From the NCBI GenBank assembly GCA_902764045.1, contig CACWUI010000018.1, positions 1 to 14,425 on the forward strand: a stretch of DNA of 14,425 nucleotides, given 5' to 3'. Below, in pieces: positions 6,614-13,831 of this stretch (its first letter is position 1; every line of letters starts with the position of its first letter). The DNA comes from an uncultured Lachnospiraceae bacterium. Its GTDB lineage: Bacteria; Bacillota; Clostridia; Lachnospirales; Lachnospiraceae. A model generated the notes under the pieces. That model was given only the letters and a program-made list of their open reading frames with translations. It did not search any database and was not told the DNA's origin. A program made the position numbers and the translations under genes.

Positions 6614-6726
6614 TCGAAAACCCCTGAAAACCCGCTATACAGGTGTAAAAAAACATGGGGGGTGATATCCCCCTGATCCCCTCCGAAAACCTTGCGGTTA
6701 CTGAGGTGAGAGGTTGTGTTGAATCT

Positions 6727-6755
6727 TTGACAAAACCACTCAGATTTGATATGAT
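6727..6755 (+). promoter_or_regulatory. Strong extended -10 promoter before a small ORF
   Basis: TTGACA at 6727-6732 and TATGAT at 6750-6755, 17 bases apart, with TG at 6747-6748 (extended -10). Transcription would start near 6762, leaving a leader of about 88 bases that contains an A-run/T-run inverted pair at 6786-6801 before the ribosome binding site at 6836-6842. The rest of 6614-6849 holds one short G5/C5 inverted repeat (6658-6673) and no gene that I can recognise. Confidence 0.65.
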
Positions 6756-6849
6756 AAGGGAGTAAAGGTGTCTTTAAAAATGGCACTGAAAAAAGAATTT
6801 TTTGAGTCAGATCACATCGGATTTTTGTTTCGTTTAGAAGGAGATCGAA

Positions 6850-7053
6850 ATGAAAGCGAAGGACATTATCAGGTTATTAAAGAGGGGAGGTGAGAGCATG
6901 AGTAAAGAGGATGAAGTAAAGGCTGCGGGGGCTGAGACGGAAAGAAAAGAGAGCCGTGAGGTAAATGAAATGAGAGTCAGTGAGAGTGAAACGAGACACG
7001 GTGACAGTTCTCAGTCTCCCTGCGGGAGACAGAAAACCGTCCCCATGTCCTAA
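6850..7053 (+). CDS. Small hypothetical protein ending inside a REP-like repeat
   Basis: 67 aa frame, unrecognised. Two in-frame ATG codons each have a strong ribosome binding site: ATG 6850 after AGAAGGAG (6836-6843) and ATG 6898 after AGGGGAGGTGAG (6883-6894). The first start adds a basic amphipathic stretch (KAKDIIRLLKR). The body is very rich in Glu, Lys and Ser (KEDEVKAAGAETERKESREV). The last 18 or so residues (GDSSQSPCGRQKTVPMS) are encoded by REP-like copy E, so the original 3' end was probably altered by the repeat. The upstream promoter at 6727-6755 argues that the region is transcribed. It may be a real small protein, a truncated gene, or a decaying remnant. Confidence 0.4.
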   Translation: MKAKDIIRLLKRGGESMSKEDEVKAAGAETERKESREVNEMRVSESETRHGDSSQSPCGRQKTVPMS

Positions 7054-7076
7054 AAAAAACCGTCCCTATGTCTCCC
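6993..7076. repeat. REP-like palindrome copy E plus inverted half-unit
   Basis: Left arm 6993-7020 and right arm 7024-7050 form an imperfect palindrome with a 3-base loop. After a short A-run, 7053-7076 holds another half-unit in reverse orientation (AAACCGTCCC then ATGTCTCCC). Copy E supplies the stop and last codons of the small ORF upstream and marks the right edge of the islet. Confidence 0.75.
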
Positions 7077-7145
7077 GTAGGAGATGTACATAATATTTTA
7101 CATTTTATCATAAATACGCAAAATGTTTTATATTTTACCGTCGGG

Positions 7146-7154
7146 TGTTATAAT
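7146..7154 (+). promoter_or_regulatory. Extended -10 promoter of the 82-aa gene and prfC
   Basis: TGTTATAAT at 7146-7154 (TG, one base, TATAAT) lies 32 bases before the start codon. There is no good -35 at the expected place (TTTTAT at 7126-7131), which an extended -10 can tolerate. The upstream 60 bases are very AT-rich with a repeated ATATTTTAC (near 7092 and 7131). Confidence 0.5.
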
Positions 7155-7186
7155 GATTCGAAAAAGATATTTAAGAAAGGGAAATC

Positions 7187-7435
7187 ATGACAAAATTTTA
7201 TAACGTAAAAATGGCTAAAAGCCTTATTAATGACGAAAACATTGAAAAGATAAATCAGGAGCTAAGTGAGATTGAAGATGTGATAAATGCAGAGTTTACA
7301 AGAGAAAGCATTCTTAAGGTGGAAGCCGAGCCCGAGGATTTTACCGGTATTCTTAATACAGCCGTAAATATCTTCAGAAGGATAGATGCAAGGTCTGAGG
7401 TACAGTATGATTTTGCTCTCAATGAGGACGCTTAA
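7187..7435 (+). CDS. Small conserved-looking protein, probable ferredoxin-like fold
   Basis: 82 aa protein of unknown function. The residue pattern suggests strand-helix-strand-strand-helix-strand: FYNVKMA, NIEKINQELSEI, VINAEFT, ILKVEAE, FTGILNTAVNIFRRI, EVQYDFA. This is the layout of heavy-metal-associated (HMA-like) domains, but the metal-binding CXXC is absent and there is no cysteine at all, so metal binding is unlikely. ATG 7187 has AAGAAAGGGAA at 7173-7183 as ribosome binding site. The stop TAA is immediately followed by the prfC ATG, so the two are almost certainly co-translated from the promoter at 7146. A role linked to RF3 is possible from position only. Confidence 0.75.
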   Translation: MTKFYNVKMAKSLINDENIEKINQELSEIEDVINAEFTRESILKVEAEPEDFTGILNTAVNIFRRIDARSEVQYDFALNEDA

Positions 7436-9043
7436 ATGAGTGACTTAAAGAACGAGATCGGAAGAAGGCGTACCTTTGCCATTATCTCCCATCCGGACGC
7501 AGGTAAGACAACTCTGACTGAGAAGTTCCTGCTTTACGGAGGTGCCATAACAAGCGCCGGATCCGTAAAGGGAAGAAAGACTGGCAAGACTGCTGTTTCC
7601 GACTGGATGGAGATAGAAAAGCAAAGGGGTATTTCCGTAACATCATCTGTTATGCAGTTTGAGTATGACGGCTTTTGCGTAAATATCCTTGATACTCCCG
7701 GGCATGAGGACTTCTCGGAGGATACCTACCGTACCCTTATGGCAGCGGATTGTGCCGTAATGGTGATCGATGCTTCAAAGGGTGTTGAGCAACAGACCAT
7801 AAAGCTTTTTAAGGTGTGTGTCAGAAGACATATACCTATTTTTACGTTCATAAACAAAATGGACAGACAGGCCATGGATCCATTTGAATTGCTTGACAAT
7901 ATAGAGAGTATTTTGGGGATACACACTTATCCCATGAACTGGCCCATAGGATCGGGCAAGGACTTTAAAGGTGTCTATGACAGGAAAACTGAAGAGGTTT
8001 CCGTGTTTACCGCTGCCATGAACGGCCAGAAGGAAGTGGAGACGGAGATGATACCGCTTTCATCAGATGAACTGGAAAGCAAGATCGGTGACTTTTTCCT
8101 TGAAAAGTTAAATGAGGATAATGAACTCCTTGAGGGGGCAGGCAGTGAATTTGACATGGACAGGGTCCGCAAAGGCGAGCTTACTCCAGTGTTTTTCGGA
8201 TCCGCACTTACCAACTTCGGCGTAAAAAATTTCCTGGAGAGCTTCCTTGAAATGTCCGAACCACCTCTTAAGAGGGAGTCGGATAAGGGAATCATCGATC
8301 CTTATACTGAGCCTTTTTCTGCATTTGTGTTTAAGATCCAGGCTAATATGAACAAGGCTCACAGGGATAGAATTGCTTTTATGCGTATCGTCTCCGGTGA
8401 GTTTGACGCGGGTATGGAGGCATACCATGTACAGAGTGGTAAAAACATTAAACTTGCCCAGCCTACACAGATAATGGCGCAGGAAAGAAAGATAGTGGAA
8501 AAGGCTTATGCAGGTGATATCATCGGTATTTTTGATCCGGGTGTATTTGCTATCGGTGACACGCTCTGTACTTCTAAAGAGAAGTTCCAATATGCAGGGA
8601 TCCCCACTTTTGCCCCGGAACATTTTGCAAGGGTAAGACAGGTGGATACCATGAAGCGTAAGCAGTTTGTAAAGGGTATTACCCAGATCGCAAGAGAAGG
8701 GGCGGTACAGGTATTTCAGGAATATATCACCGGCATGGAAGAGATCATCGTGGGTGCCGTGGGTACGCTGCAGTTTGATGTGCTGAAGTTCAGGCTGGAC
8801 AGCGAATACAACGTTGATATCAATCTTGAGATACTGCCATTTGAATATATAAGATACGTAGATAATTACCAGGAGTTTGACACAGACAACATGTCACCTA
8901 CATCTGATATGAAAAAGATCCGGGACATGGATGGACGTGTTCTTTTGCTGTTTGCCCATGAATGGAGCGTGAAGATGGTCATGGACAGAAACGAAGGGAT
9001 CAAATTGTCTGAGTTCGGGACCCAGAGCGAGGAAAGCAGGTAA
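7436..9043 (+). CDS. prfC: Peptide chain release factor 3 (RF3)
   Basis: GTPase that removes RF1 and RF2 from the ribosome after peptide release. 535 aa matches the family (E. coli RF3 is 529). G domain motifs: G1 HPDAGKTT at residues 19-26, G2 region QRGISVTSS at about 63-71, G3 DTPGHEDF at 86-93 and G4 NKMD at 140-143. RF3 is separated from EF-G by the short length, the RRRTFAIISHPDAGKTTLTE opening and the GAVGTLQFDVLKFRL segment near residue 440. The ATG at 7436 follows directly on the stop of the 82-aa gene, with GAGGA at 7424-7428 as ribosome binding site. An unknown gene starts 15 bases downstream. Confidence 0.96.
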   Translation: MSDLKNEIGRRRTFAIISHPDAGKTTLTEKFLLYGGAITSAGSVKGRKTGKTAVSDWMEIEKQRGISVTSSVMQFEYDGFCVNILDTPGHEDFSEDTYRTLMAADCAVMVIDASKGVEQQTIKLFKVCVRRHIPIFTFINKMDRQAMDPFELLDNIESILGIHTYPMNWPIGSGKDFKGVYDRKTEEVSVFTAAMNGQKEVETEMIPLSSDELESKIGDFFLEKLNEDNELLEGAGSEFDMDRVRKGELTPVFFGSALTNFGVKNFLESFLEMSEPPLKRESDKGIIDPYTEPFSAFVFKIQANMNKAHRDRIAFMRIVSGEFDAGMEAYHVQSGKNIKLAQPTQIMAQERKIVEKAYAGDIIGIFDPGVFAIGDTLCTSKEKFQYAGIPTFAPEHFARVRQVDTMKRKQFVKGITQIAREGAVQVFQEYITGMEEIIVGAVGTLQFDVLKFRLDSEYNVDINLEILPFEYIRYVDNYQEFDTDNMSPTSDMKKIRDMDGRVLLLFAHEWSVKMVMDRNEGIKLSEFGTQSEESR

Positions 9044-9058
9044 GACAGAGGCGTACTT

Positions 9059-9862
9059 ATGACTGTATATGACAGATTTGTAAAAAAAGCGGTGTCGGAT
9101 TATCTGGACCATGACCGTTTTTCGGAAGTTAAGGATGTGGTTTCAGATGAGATCGTTGCCAGACGTGAAAGCAATCCTTACGAGGCAGGCGGTGTGGGAA
9201 CCCTTGCCGAAAAGTCTGTGCATGCTATATTAAAAAACTACATTGAGCCGGACAGGGACTGCCACGAGGTGGCCCTTGACGGCTTTTTTGCCGATATTTG
9301 TAAAGATGGTCATGTGACTGAGATACAGACTGCACATTTGGGTAAATTAAGGGATAAGTTGGCTGTTTTTTTGAACAATTACACGGTTACTGTAGTTTAC
9401 CCCATGGCGGTGAATAAATGGATCTCATATATTGACGGAAAAAAGCAGACGGCTTTTCGTATGTCGCCGGTACATATGAATGAATATTATGCTTTTGAGG
9501 AGTTATACGGGTTAAAAGGTCTTTTGCAAAATCCCAACCTTCGTATACATCTTTATATGATGGATATGGAGGAGTATAAGATAAAGGTTGCAAAAAGGAG
9601 ACGGAAACGGGGAAGCGGTTACGAGCGGTATGACCGTGTGCCTTTGGGAATCAGGGAGATCATTGAATTTAATTGTGTAAACGATTATCTGCGGGTGGTG
9701 CCCCCTGAACTTGAGGGAGAGTTTACTTCGGCTGATCTTGCTGCGGCAGCAGGAATCAGCAGGAGTTTTGCATCGCTGGTGCTTAATGTGCTGAACGATA
9801 TTGGAGTTGTTAAAAGAGTCGGAAAAAAAGGGAATTCGTATGTTTATGTTACTGCGTATTAA
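9059..9862 (+). CDS. Unassigned protein: PD-(D/E)XK-like domain plus winged helix
   Basis: 267 aa, family not recognised. The N-terminal half has features of the PD-(D/E)XK nuclease fold: an early helix with a conserved-type Glu (GTLAEKSVHAILKNYI, E51), a strand ending in Asp (GFFADI, D79), a second strand with E88-I-Q90 (HVTEIQT), then a helix (LGKLRDKLAVFL). An E-X-Q in place of E-X-K is known in BglII. Residues 180-190 are strongly basic (KVAKRRRKRGSG), suiting nucleic acid binding. Residues 218-267 look like a winged helix (FTSADLAAAAGISRSFASLV, then NDIGVVKRVGKKGNSYVYV). ATG 9059 has AGAGG at 9047-9051 and lies 15 bases after prfC, probably in the same operon. No signal peptide or membrane segment is visible. 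Nuclease activity is an inference. A catalytically dead DNA-binding protein is the main alternative. Confidence 0.7.
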   Translation: MTVYDRFVKKAVSDYLDHDRFSEVKDVVSDEIVARRESNPYEAGGVGTLAEKSVHAILKNYIEPDRDCHEVALDGFFADICKDGHVTEIQTAHLGKLRDKLAVFLNNYTVTVVYPMAVNKWISYIDGKKQTAFRMSPVHMNEYYAFEELYGLKGLLQNPNLRIHLYMMDMEEYKIKVAKRRRKRGSGYERYDRVPLGIREIIEFNCVNDYLRVVPPELEGEFTSADLAAAAGISRSFASLVLNVLNDIGVVKRVGKKGNSYVYVTAY

Positions 9863-9871
9863 ATCAGGGCT

Positions 9872-9949
9872 GAGGGAGTCGGTGGACGGTTGCTCCGGCT
9901 CTTTTTTTGTGCTTTAAAACCTACGTAAAATCCATCCCCCCGTCTCCCC
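9872..9949. repeat. Degenerate REP-like copy F
   Basis: A left half (GGGAGTCGGTGGACGGTT, 9874-9891) and an inverted right half (ATCCATCCCCCCGTCTCCCC, 9930-9949) are separated by about 38 bases holding a T-run. The halves have diverged more than those of copies B and D. It follows the unknown gene after prfC, and its left half has become part of a terminator. Confidence 0.6.
9876..9908 (+). terminator. Rho-independent terminator of the prfC operon
   Basis: GAGTCGG at 9876-9882 pairs with CCGGCTC at 9895-9901 (one G-T pair) across a 12-base loop, followed by seven T at 9902-9908. It ends the unit that starts at 7146. Confidence 0.7.
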
Positions 9950-9964
9950 AAAGTGAAAAATATA

Positions 9965-9973
9965 TGTTAAAAT
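9965..9973 (+). promoter_or_regulatory. Possible purL promoter
   Basis: TGTTAAAAT at 9965-9973 reads as an extended -10 (TG, one base, TAAAAT). No good -35 is present. A weaker alternative is TACAAT at 10004-10009, but it would leave almost no leader. I see no purine-riboswitch-like structure in the 170 bases before purL. Confidence 0.3.
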
Positions 9974-10032
9974 ACTAAACGTTATGACTGTGTTTTATTA
10001 CAGTACAATTCATTCAATAAGGAGAAGCGTTT

Positions 10033-13000
10033 ATGAGTGGTGTAAGACGAGTTTATGTTGAGAAAAAAGAGCCCTATGCCGTAGCGGCAAAAGAGATATT
10101 TAACGAGGTTGCTGATTACCTTGGTGTTAAAGGACTGAAGGGTGTAAGAGTCCTTAACAGATATGACGTAGAGAATATATCTGATGAGACTTTTGAGAAA
10201 GCTTTAAACGGAGTTTTTGCAGAGGCACCGGTGGATGATTACAGCCTTGATTCTTTTAAATCAGGTAAAGATGATTTCATAGTTTCTGTTGAATATCTTC
10301 CGGGACAATTTGACCAGAGAGCAGATTCCGCATGTCAGTGCATCTGTCTTTTGAATGAAAAAGAAGAGCCTGTTATCAAAACGGCAATTACTTATGTGTT
10401 TGAAGGAAAGATCGCAAAAAAAGATCAGGATAAGATCAGGGAACATCTTATAAATCCCGTTGACCAGAGAGAGGCGGGAGAGGGTATTCCCAAAACCCTG
10501 GAAATTAAGTTCAAGGAACCCGGGGACATTGAGATTCTTAAAGGTTTTGTGGGCATGACATCAAAGGATCAGGAGAAGCTCTACAAAAAACTTGACCTTG
10601 CAATGACATTCGAAGATTTTGCAGCCATTCATAAATACTTTAAAAGAGTTGAGGGCAGGGATCCTTCCATGACAGAGATCCGCGTTCTTGACACATATTG
10701 GTCTGATCACTGCAGACACACCACATTTCTTACCGAACTTAAAAACATCAAGATCGGAAAGGGATTTTATGAGTCCGAGTTTGATGATTCATTCAGACAG
10801 TATATGCGTGACCATAAAAAGCTTTACGGTGAGAAGAAAGATAAGTACGTATGCCTTATGGACATGGCGACCATCGCCATGAAGAAAATGCTGATGACCG
10901 GTCAGCTTAAGGACAAGGAGGACACCGAAGAGGTAAATGCCTGCAGCATAGTTGTTCCTGTTGAGGTTGACGGAAAGGAAGAAGAGTGGCTTATAAGTTT
11001 TAAGAACGAAACACATAACCATCCTACAGAGATCGAACCCTTCGGAGGCGCTGCCACATGTCTTGGCGGGGCTATCAGAGATCCCCTTTCAGGTCGTTCA
11101 TATGTGTATCAGGCAATGAGAGTTACCGGGGCAGCTGACCCACGTACACCTCTTTCAAAAACCATAAATGGTAAGCTTCCTCAGAGAAAGATCGTTACAG
11201 AGGCAGCAAGGGGTTACAGTTCTTACGGAAATCAGATTGGTATCGCTACCGGGCTTGTAAAAGAGGTATATCATCCAAACTATGCTGCAAAGCGCATGGA
11301 GATAGGTGCTGTTATTGGTGCGGCTCCCAGAGCGGACGTACTTCGTGAGAAACCTGTGGAAGGTGACGTGGTTGTGCTTCTTGGCGGAAGAACAGGGCGT
11401 GACGGAATAGGAGGAGCCACAGGATCTTCTAAAGCCCATACCACCAAGTCCGTTGATGAGTGCGGTGCTGAAGTTCAGAAAGGTAATCCGCCCACAGAGC
11501 GTAAGATGCAGAGACTTTTCAGACGTTCTGATGTGACAACCATTATCAAGAAGTGTAATGATTTCGGCGCAGGCGGTGTGGCTGTTGCCATAGGTGAGCT
11601 GGCAGACGGTCTTGTTATTGATCTTGATAAAGTAACAAAGAAGTACGAAGGTCTTGACGGCACAGAGCTTGCCATTTCAGAATCACAGGAGAGAATGGCT
11701 GTTGTGCTTGCTCCCGAAAATGTAGAAGCGTTCCTTAAGTTTGCAGACGAAGAAAACCTGGAGGCAACGCCTGTTGCAGAGGTTACTAAGGAAAAACGCC
11801 TGGTGATGAACTGGCGCGGAGAGAAAATTGTTGATATCTCAAGAGAATTTCTTGATACCAACGGCGCTCATCAGGTAGCTGAAGCAGTGGTGGAGATACC
11901 TGATGTAAAGAAATCCCTTCTTGTTACACCTGAAGTGAAGGATTGGAGAAAGGGATGGCTTGAAAGACTTTCAGACCTTAATGAGTGCTCACAGCAGGGA
12001 CTTGTGGAGCGTTTTGATTCAAGTATCGGTGCCGGTAATGTGGTAATGCCTTACGGGGGAAAGAACCGTAAGACCGAAAGCCAGTGTATGGTACATAAGC
12101 TTCCCGTTAAGAAGGGCAAGTGCGATACAGTAACCATGATGAGCTACGGATTTGATCCTTACCTTTCAAGCTGGAGTCCTTTCCACGGCGCTTCATGGGG
12201 GATCGTTGATTCCGTTGCAAAGATAGTTGCATCCGGCGGTGATTGTGAAAAGATAAGATTCTCATTCCAGGAATATTTCGGAAAGCCCGGCAAGGATCCC
12301 AAGAAATGGGGAGATGTGGTGGCTGCTCTTATCGGTGCGCACCAGGCACAGATAAGTTTCGGTCTTCCTGCCATCGGCGGCAAGGATAGTATGTCCGGAA
12401 CTTTTGAGGATATGGATGTTCCGCCTACCCTTTGCTCCTTTGCGGTATGCACTGCAAAAGAGTCAGAAGTGGTTACGCCTGATATCAAGCAGGTCGGCAG
12501 TTATATATGTAAGTTTGAGGCTCACAAAGACGTGCATGAGCTTCCCATTTATGAGCAGCTTCTTATGACATACAGTGACATTCACAGATGTATGCGTGAC
12601 GGAGTTGTTACTGCGGCTTACGCCCTTGACCACACCGGTCTTGTGGGAGCTCTTTCAAAGATGTGCTTCGGAAGCGGAGTGGGTATTAAGTTTGACCATC
12701 GTATTGTTTCAAGAGATCTTTTCGATCCTTCATACGGTTCACTTATTGTGGAAATACCGGCTGATAAGATGGATTACCATTTCGGTCGCATAAACATGGA
12801 CAAGAAGATAATCGGTGTCACCACAAAAGAGCCCGTCTTTGAGTGGGATGGCAAAAAACTTGAACTCAGTGAAATGATTAAGGCCTGGGAGGAGCCTTTA
12901 AAAGAGGTTTATCCCGTAGTATCCGATGAAGATAAAGAGACTGAAAAGATAAATAAAAATGCATTTAAGGCTGATAAGGTTTATGTATGTAAAAATAAAA

Positions 13001-13803
13001 AGGCAAAGCCCAATGTATTTATTCCCGTGTTCCCCGGAACCAACTGTGAATATGATACTGCCAGAGCCTTTGAAGAGGCCGGTGCCAAGGTGAAAGTGGG
13101 AGTGTTCAGAAATCTTTCACCCGAAGCCGTGAAAGAGTCTGTAAAGGCTTTTGAAAAAGAGATCGCAAAGGCCCAGATACTGGCATTCCCGGGAGGTTTT
13201 TCCGCAGGTGACGAGCCTGAAGGATCGGCAAAGTTTTTTGCCACAGCTTTCAGAAATGAGAAATTAAAGGAAGTGGTTGAAAAGCTTCTTGATAAAAACG
13301 ACGGACTGGTACTCGGTATATGCAACGGCTTCCAGGCGCTTATCAAGCTCGGACTTTTGCCTGAAGGAAAAATCGCTGGACAGACCAAGGATTCTCCCAC
13401 ACTTACATTTAATACCATCGACAGACACATTTCAAAGCCCGTTAACATAAAGGTTGTATCAAACTTAAGTCCCTGGCTCGCAGGCGCAGAAGTGAACGGC
13501 GTTTATGTAAATCCCGCATCCCACGGAGAGGGCAGATTTGTTGCGCCTGACAGAGTTATAAAGGAACTCTTCAAGAACGGTCAGGTTGCCACCAGATATT
13601 GCGATCAGGACGGAAATGTATTTACGGGCGAAGAGACTAATGTGAACGGTTCTTATATGGCCATCGAAGGTATCACCAGTGCGGATGGAAGGATTTTCGG
13701 TAAGATGGCCCATGCGGAACGTACGGATGACGGAGTTGCCGTTAATATCTACGGTGAGCATGATCTGAAGATATTTGAATCCGGTGTAAAATATTTTAAA
13801 TAA
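10033..13803 (+). CDS. purL: Phosphoribosylformylglycinamidine synthase, single-chain
   Basis: Converts FGAR plus glutamine and ATP to FGAM, the fourth step of purine biosynthesis. At 1256 aa it is the fused form combining the PurS-like N-terminus, the PurL synthetase halves and a PurQ-type glutaminase. The synthetase shows DTYWSDHCRHTTF, KNETHNHPTEIEPFGGAATC and IGGKDSMSGTFED. The class I glutaminase begins near residue 995 (FIPVFPGTNCEYD) and has PGGFSAGDEP, the nucleophile Cys1097 in GICNGFQ, and His1164/Glu1166 in SHGEGRF, so the catalytic triad is complete. The ATG at 10033 follows AAGGAGAAG at 10019-10027. No other pur gene is in view. The next gene, icd, starts 28 bases downstream and may be co-transcribed. 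Confidence 0.97.
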   Translation: MSGVRRVYVEKKEPYAVAAKEIFNEVADYLGVKGLKGVRVLNRYDVENISDETFEKALNGVFAEAPVDDYSLDSFKSGKDDFIVSVEYLPGQFDQRADSACQCICLLNEKEEPVIKTAITYVFEGKIAKKDQDKIREHLINPVDQREAGEGIPKTLEIKFKEPGDIEILKGFVGMTSKDQEKLYKKLDLAMTFEDFAAIHKYFKRVEGRDPSMTEIRVLDTYWSDHCRHTTFLTELKNIKIGKGFYESEFDDSFRQYMRDHKKLYGEKKDKYVCLMDMATIAMKKMLMTGQLKDKEDTEEVNACSIVVPVEVDGKEEEWLISFKNETHNHPTEIEPFGGAATCLGGAIRDPLSGRSYVYQAMRVTGAADPRTPLSKTINGKLPQRKIVTEAARGYSSYGNQIGIATGLVKEVYHPNYAAKRMEIGAVIGAAPRADVLREKPVEGDVVVLLGGRTGRDGIGGATGSSKAHTTKSVDECGAEVQKGNPPTERKMQRLFRRSDVTTIIKKCNDFGAGGVAVAIGELADGLVIDLDKVTKKYEGLDGTELAISESQERMAVVLAPENVEAFLKFADEENLEATPVAEVTKEKRLVMNWRGEKIVDISREFLDTNGAHQVAEAVVEIPDVKKSLLVTPEVKDWRKGWLERLSDLNECSQQGLVERFDSSIGAGNVVMPYGGKNRKTESQCMVHKLPVKKGKCDTVTMMSYGFDPYLSSWSPFHGASWGIVDSVAKIVASGGDCEKIRFSFQEYFGKPGKDPKKWGDVVAALIGAHQAQISFGLPAIGGKDSMSGTFEDMDVPPTLCSFAVCTAKESEVVTPDIKQVGSYICKFEAHKDVHELPIYEQLLMTYSDIHRCMRDGVVTAAYALDHTGLVGALSKMCFGSGVGIKFDHRIVSRDLFDPSYGSLIVEIPADKMDYHFGRINMDKKIIGVTTKEPVFEWDGKKLELSEMIKAWEEPLKEVYPVVSDEDKETEKINKNAFKADKVYVCKNKKAKPNVFIPVFPGTNCEYDTARAFEEAGAKVKVGVFRNLSPEAVKESVKAFEKEIAKAQILAFPGGFSAGDEPEGSAKFFATAFRNEKLKEVVEKLLDKNDGLVLGICNGFQALIKLGLLPEGKIAGQTKDSPTLTFNTIDRHISKPVNIKVVSNLSPWLAGAEVNGVYVNPASHGEGRFVAPDRVIKELFKNGQVATRYCDQDGNVFTGEETNVNGSYMAIEGITSADGRIFGKMAHAERTDDGVAVNIYGEHDLKIFESGVKYFK

Positions 13804-13831
13804 ATAACGATAAAAAAGGAGGGGGTTCTTT

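Noticed and set aside
6346..6786. 146-codon open frame on the minus strand across the islet
   Set aside because: It runs through REP-like copy D, lacks a ribosome binding site, begins upstream of the mapped minus promoter and has a composition set by the repeats. It is more likely a chance frame.
5338..7076. CRISPR array
   Set aside because: The repeats are palindromic, variable in length and orientation and irregularly spaced, with genes between them. There are no uniform spacers.
9980..10009. Alternative purL promoter with TACAAT at 10004
   Set aside because: The -35 is poor and the implied leader would start at or inside the ribosome binding site.
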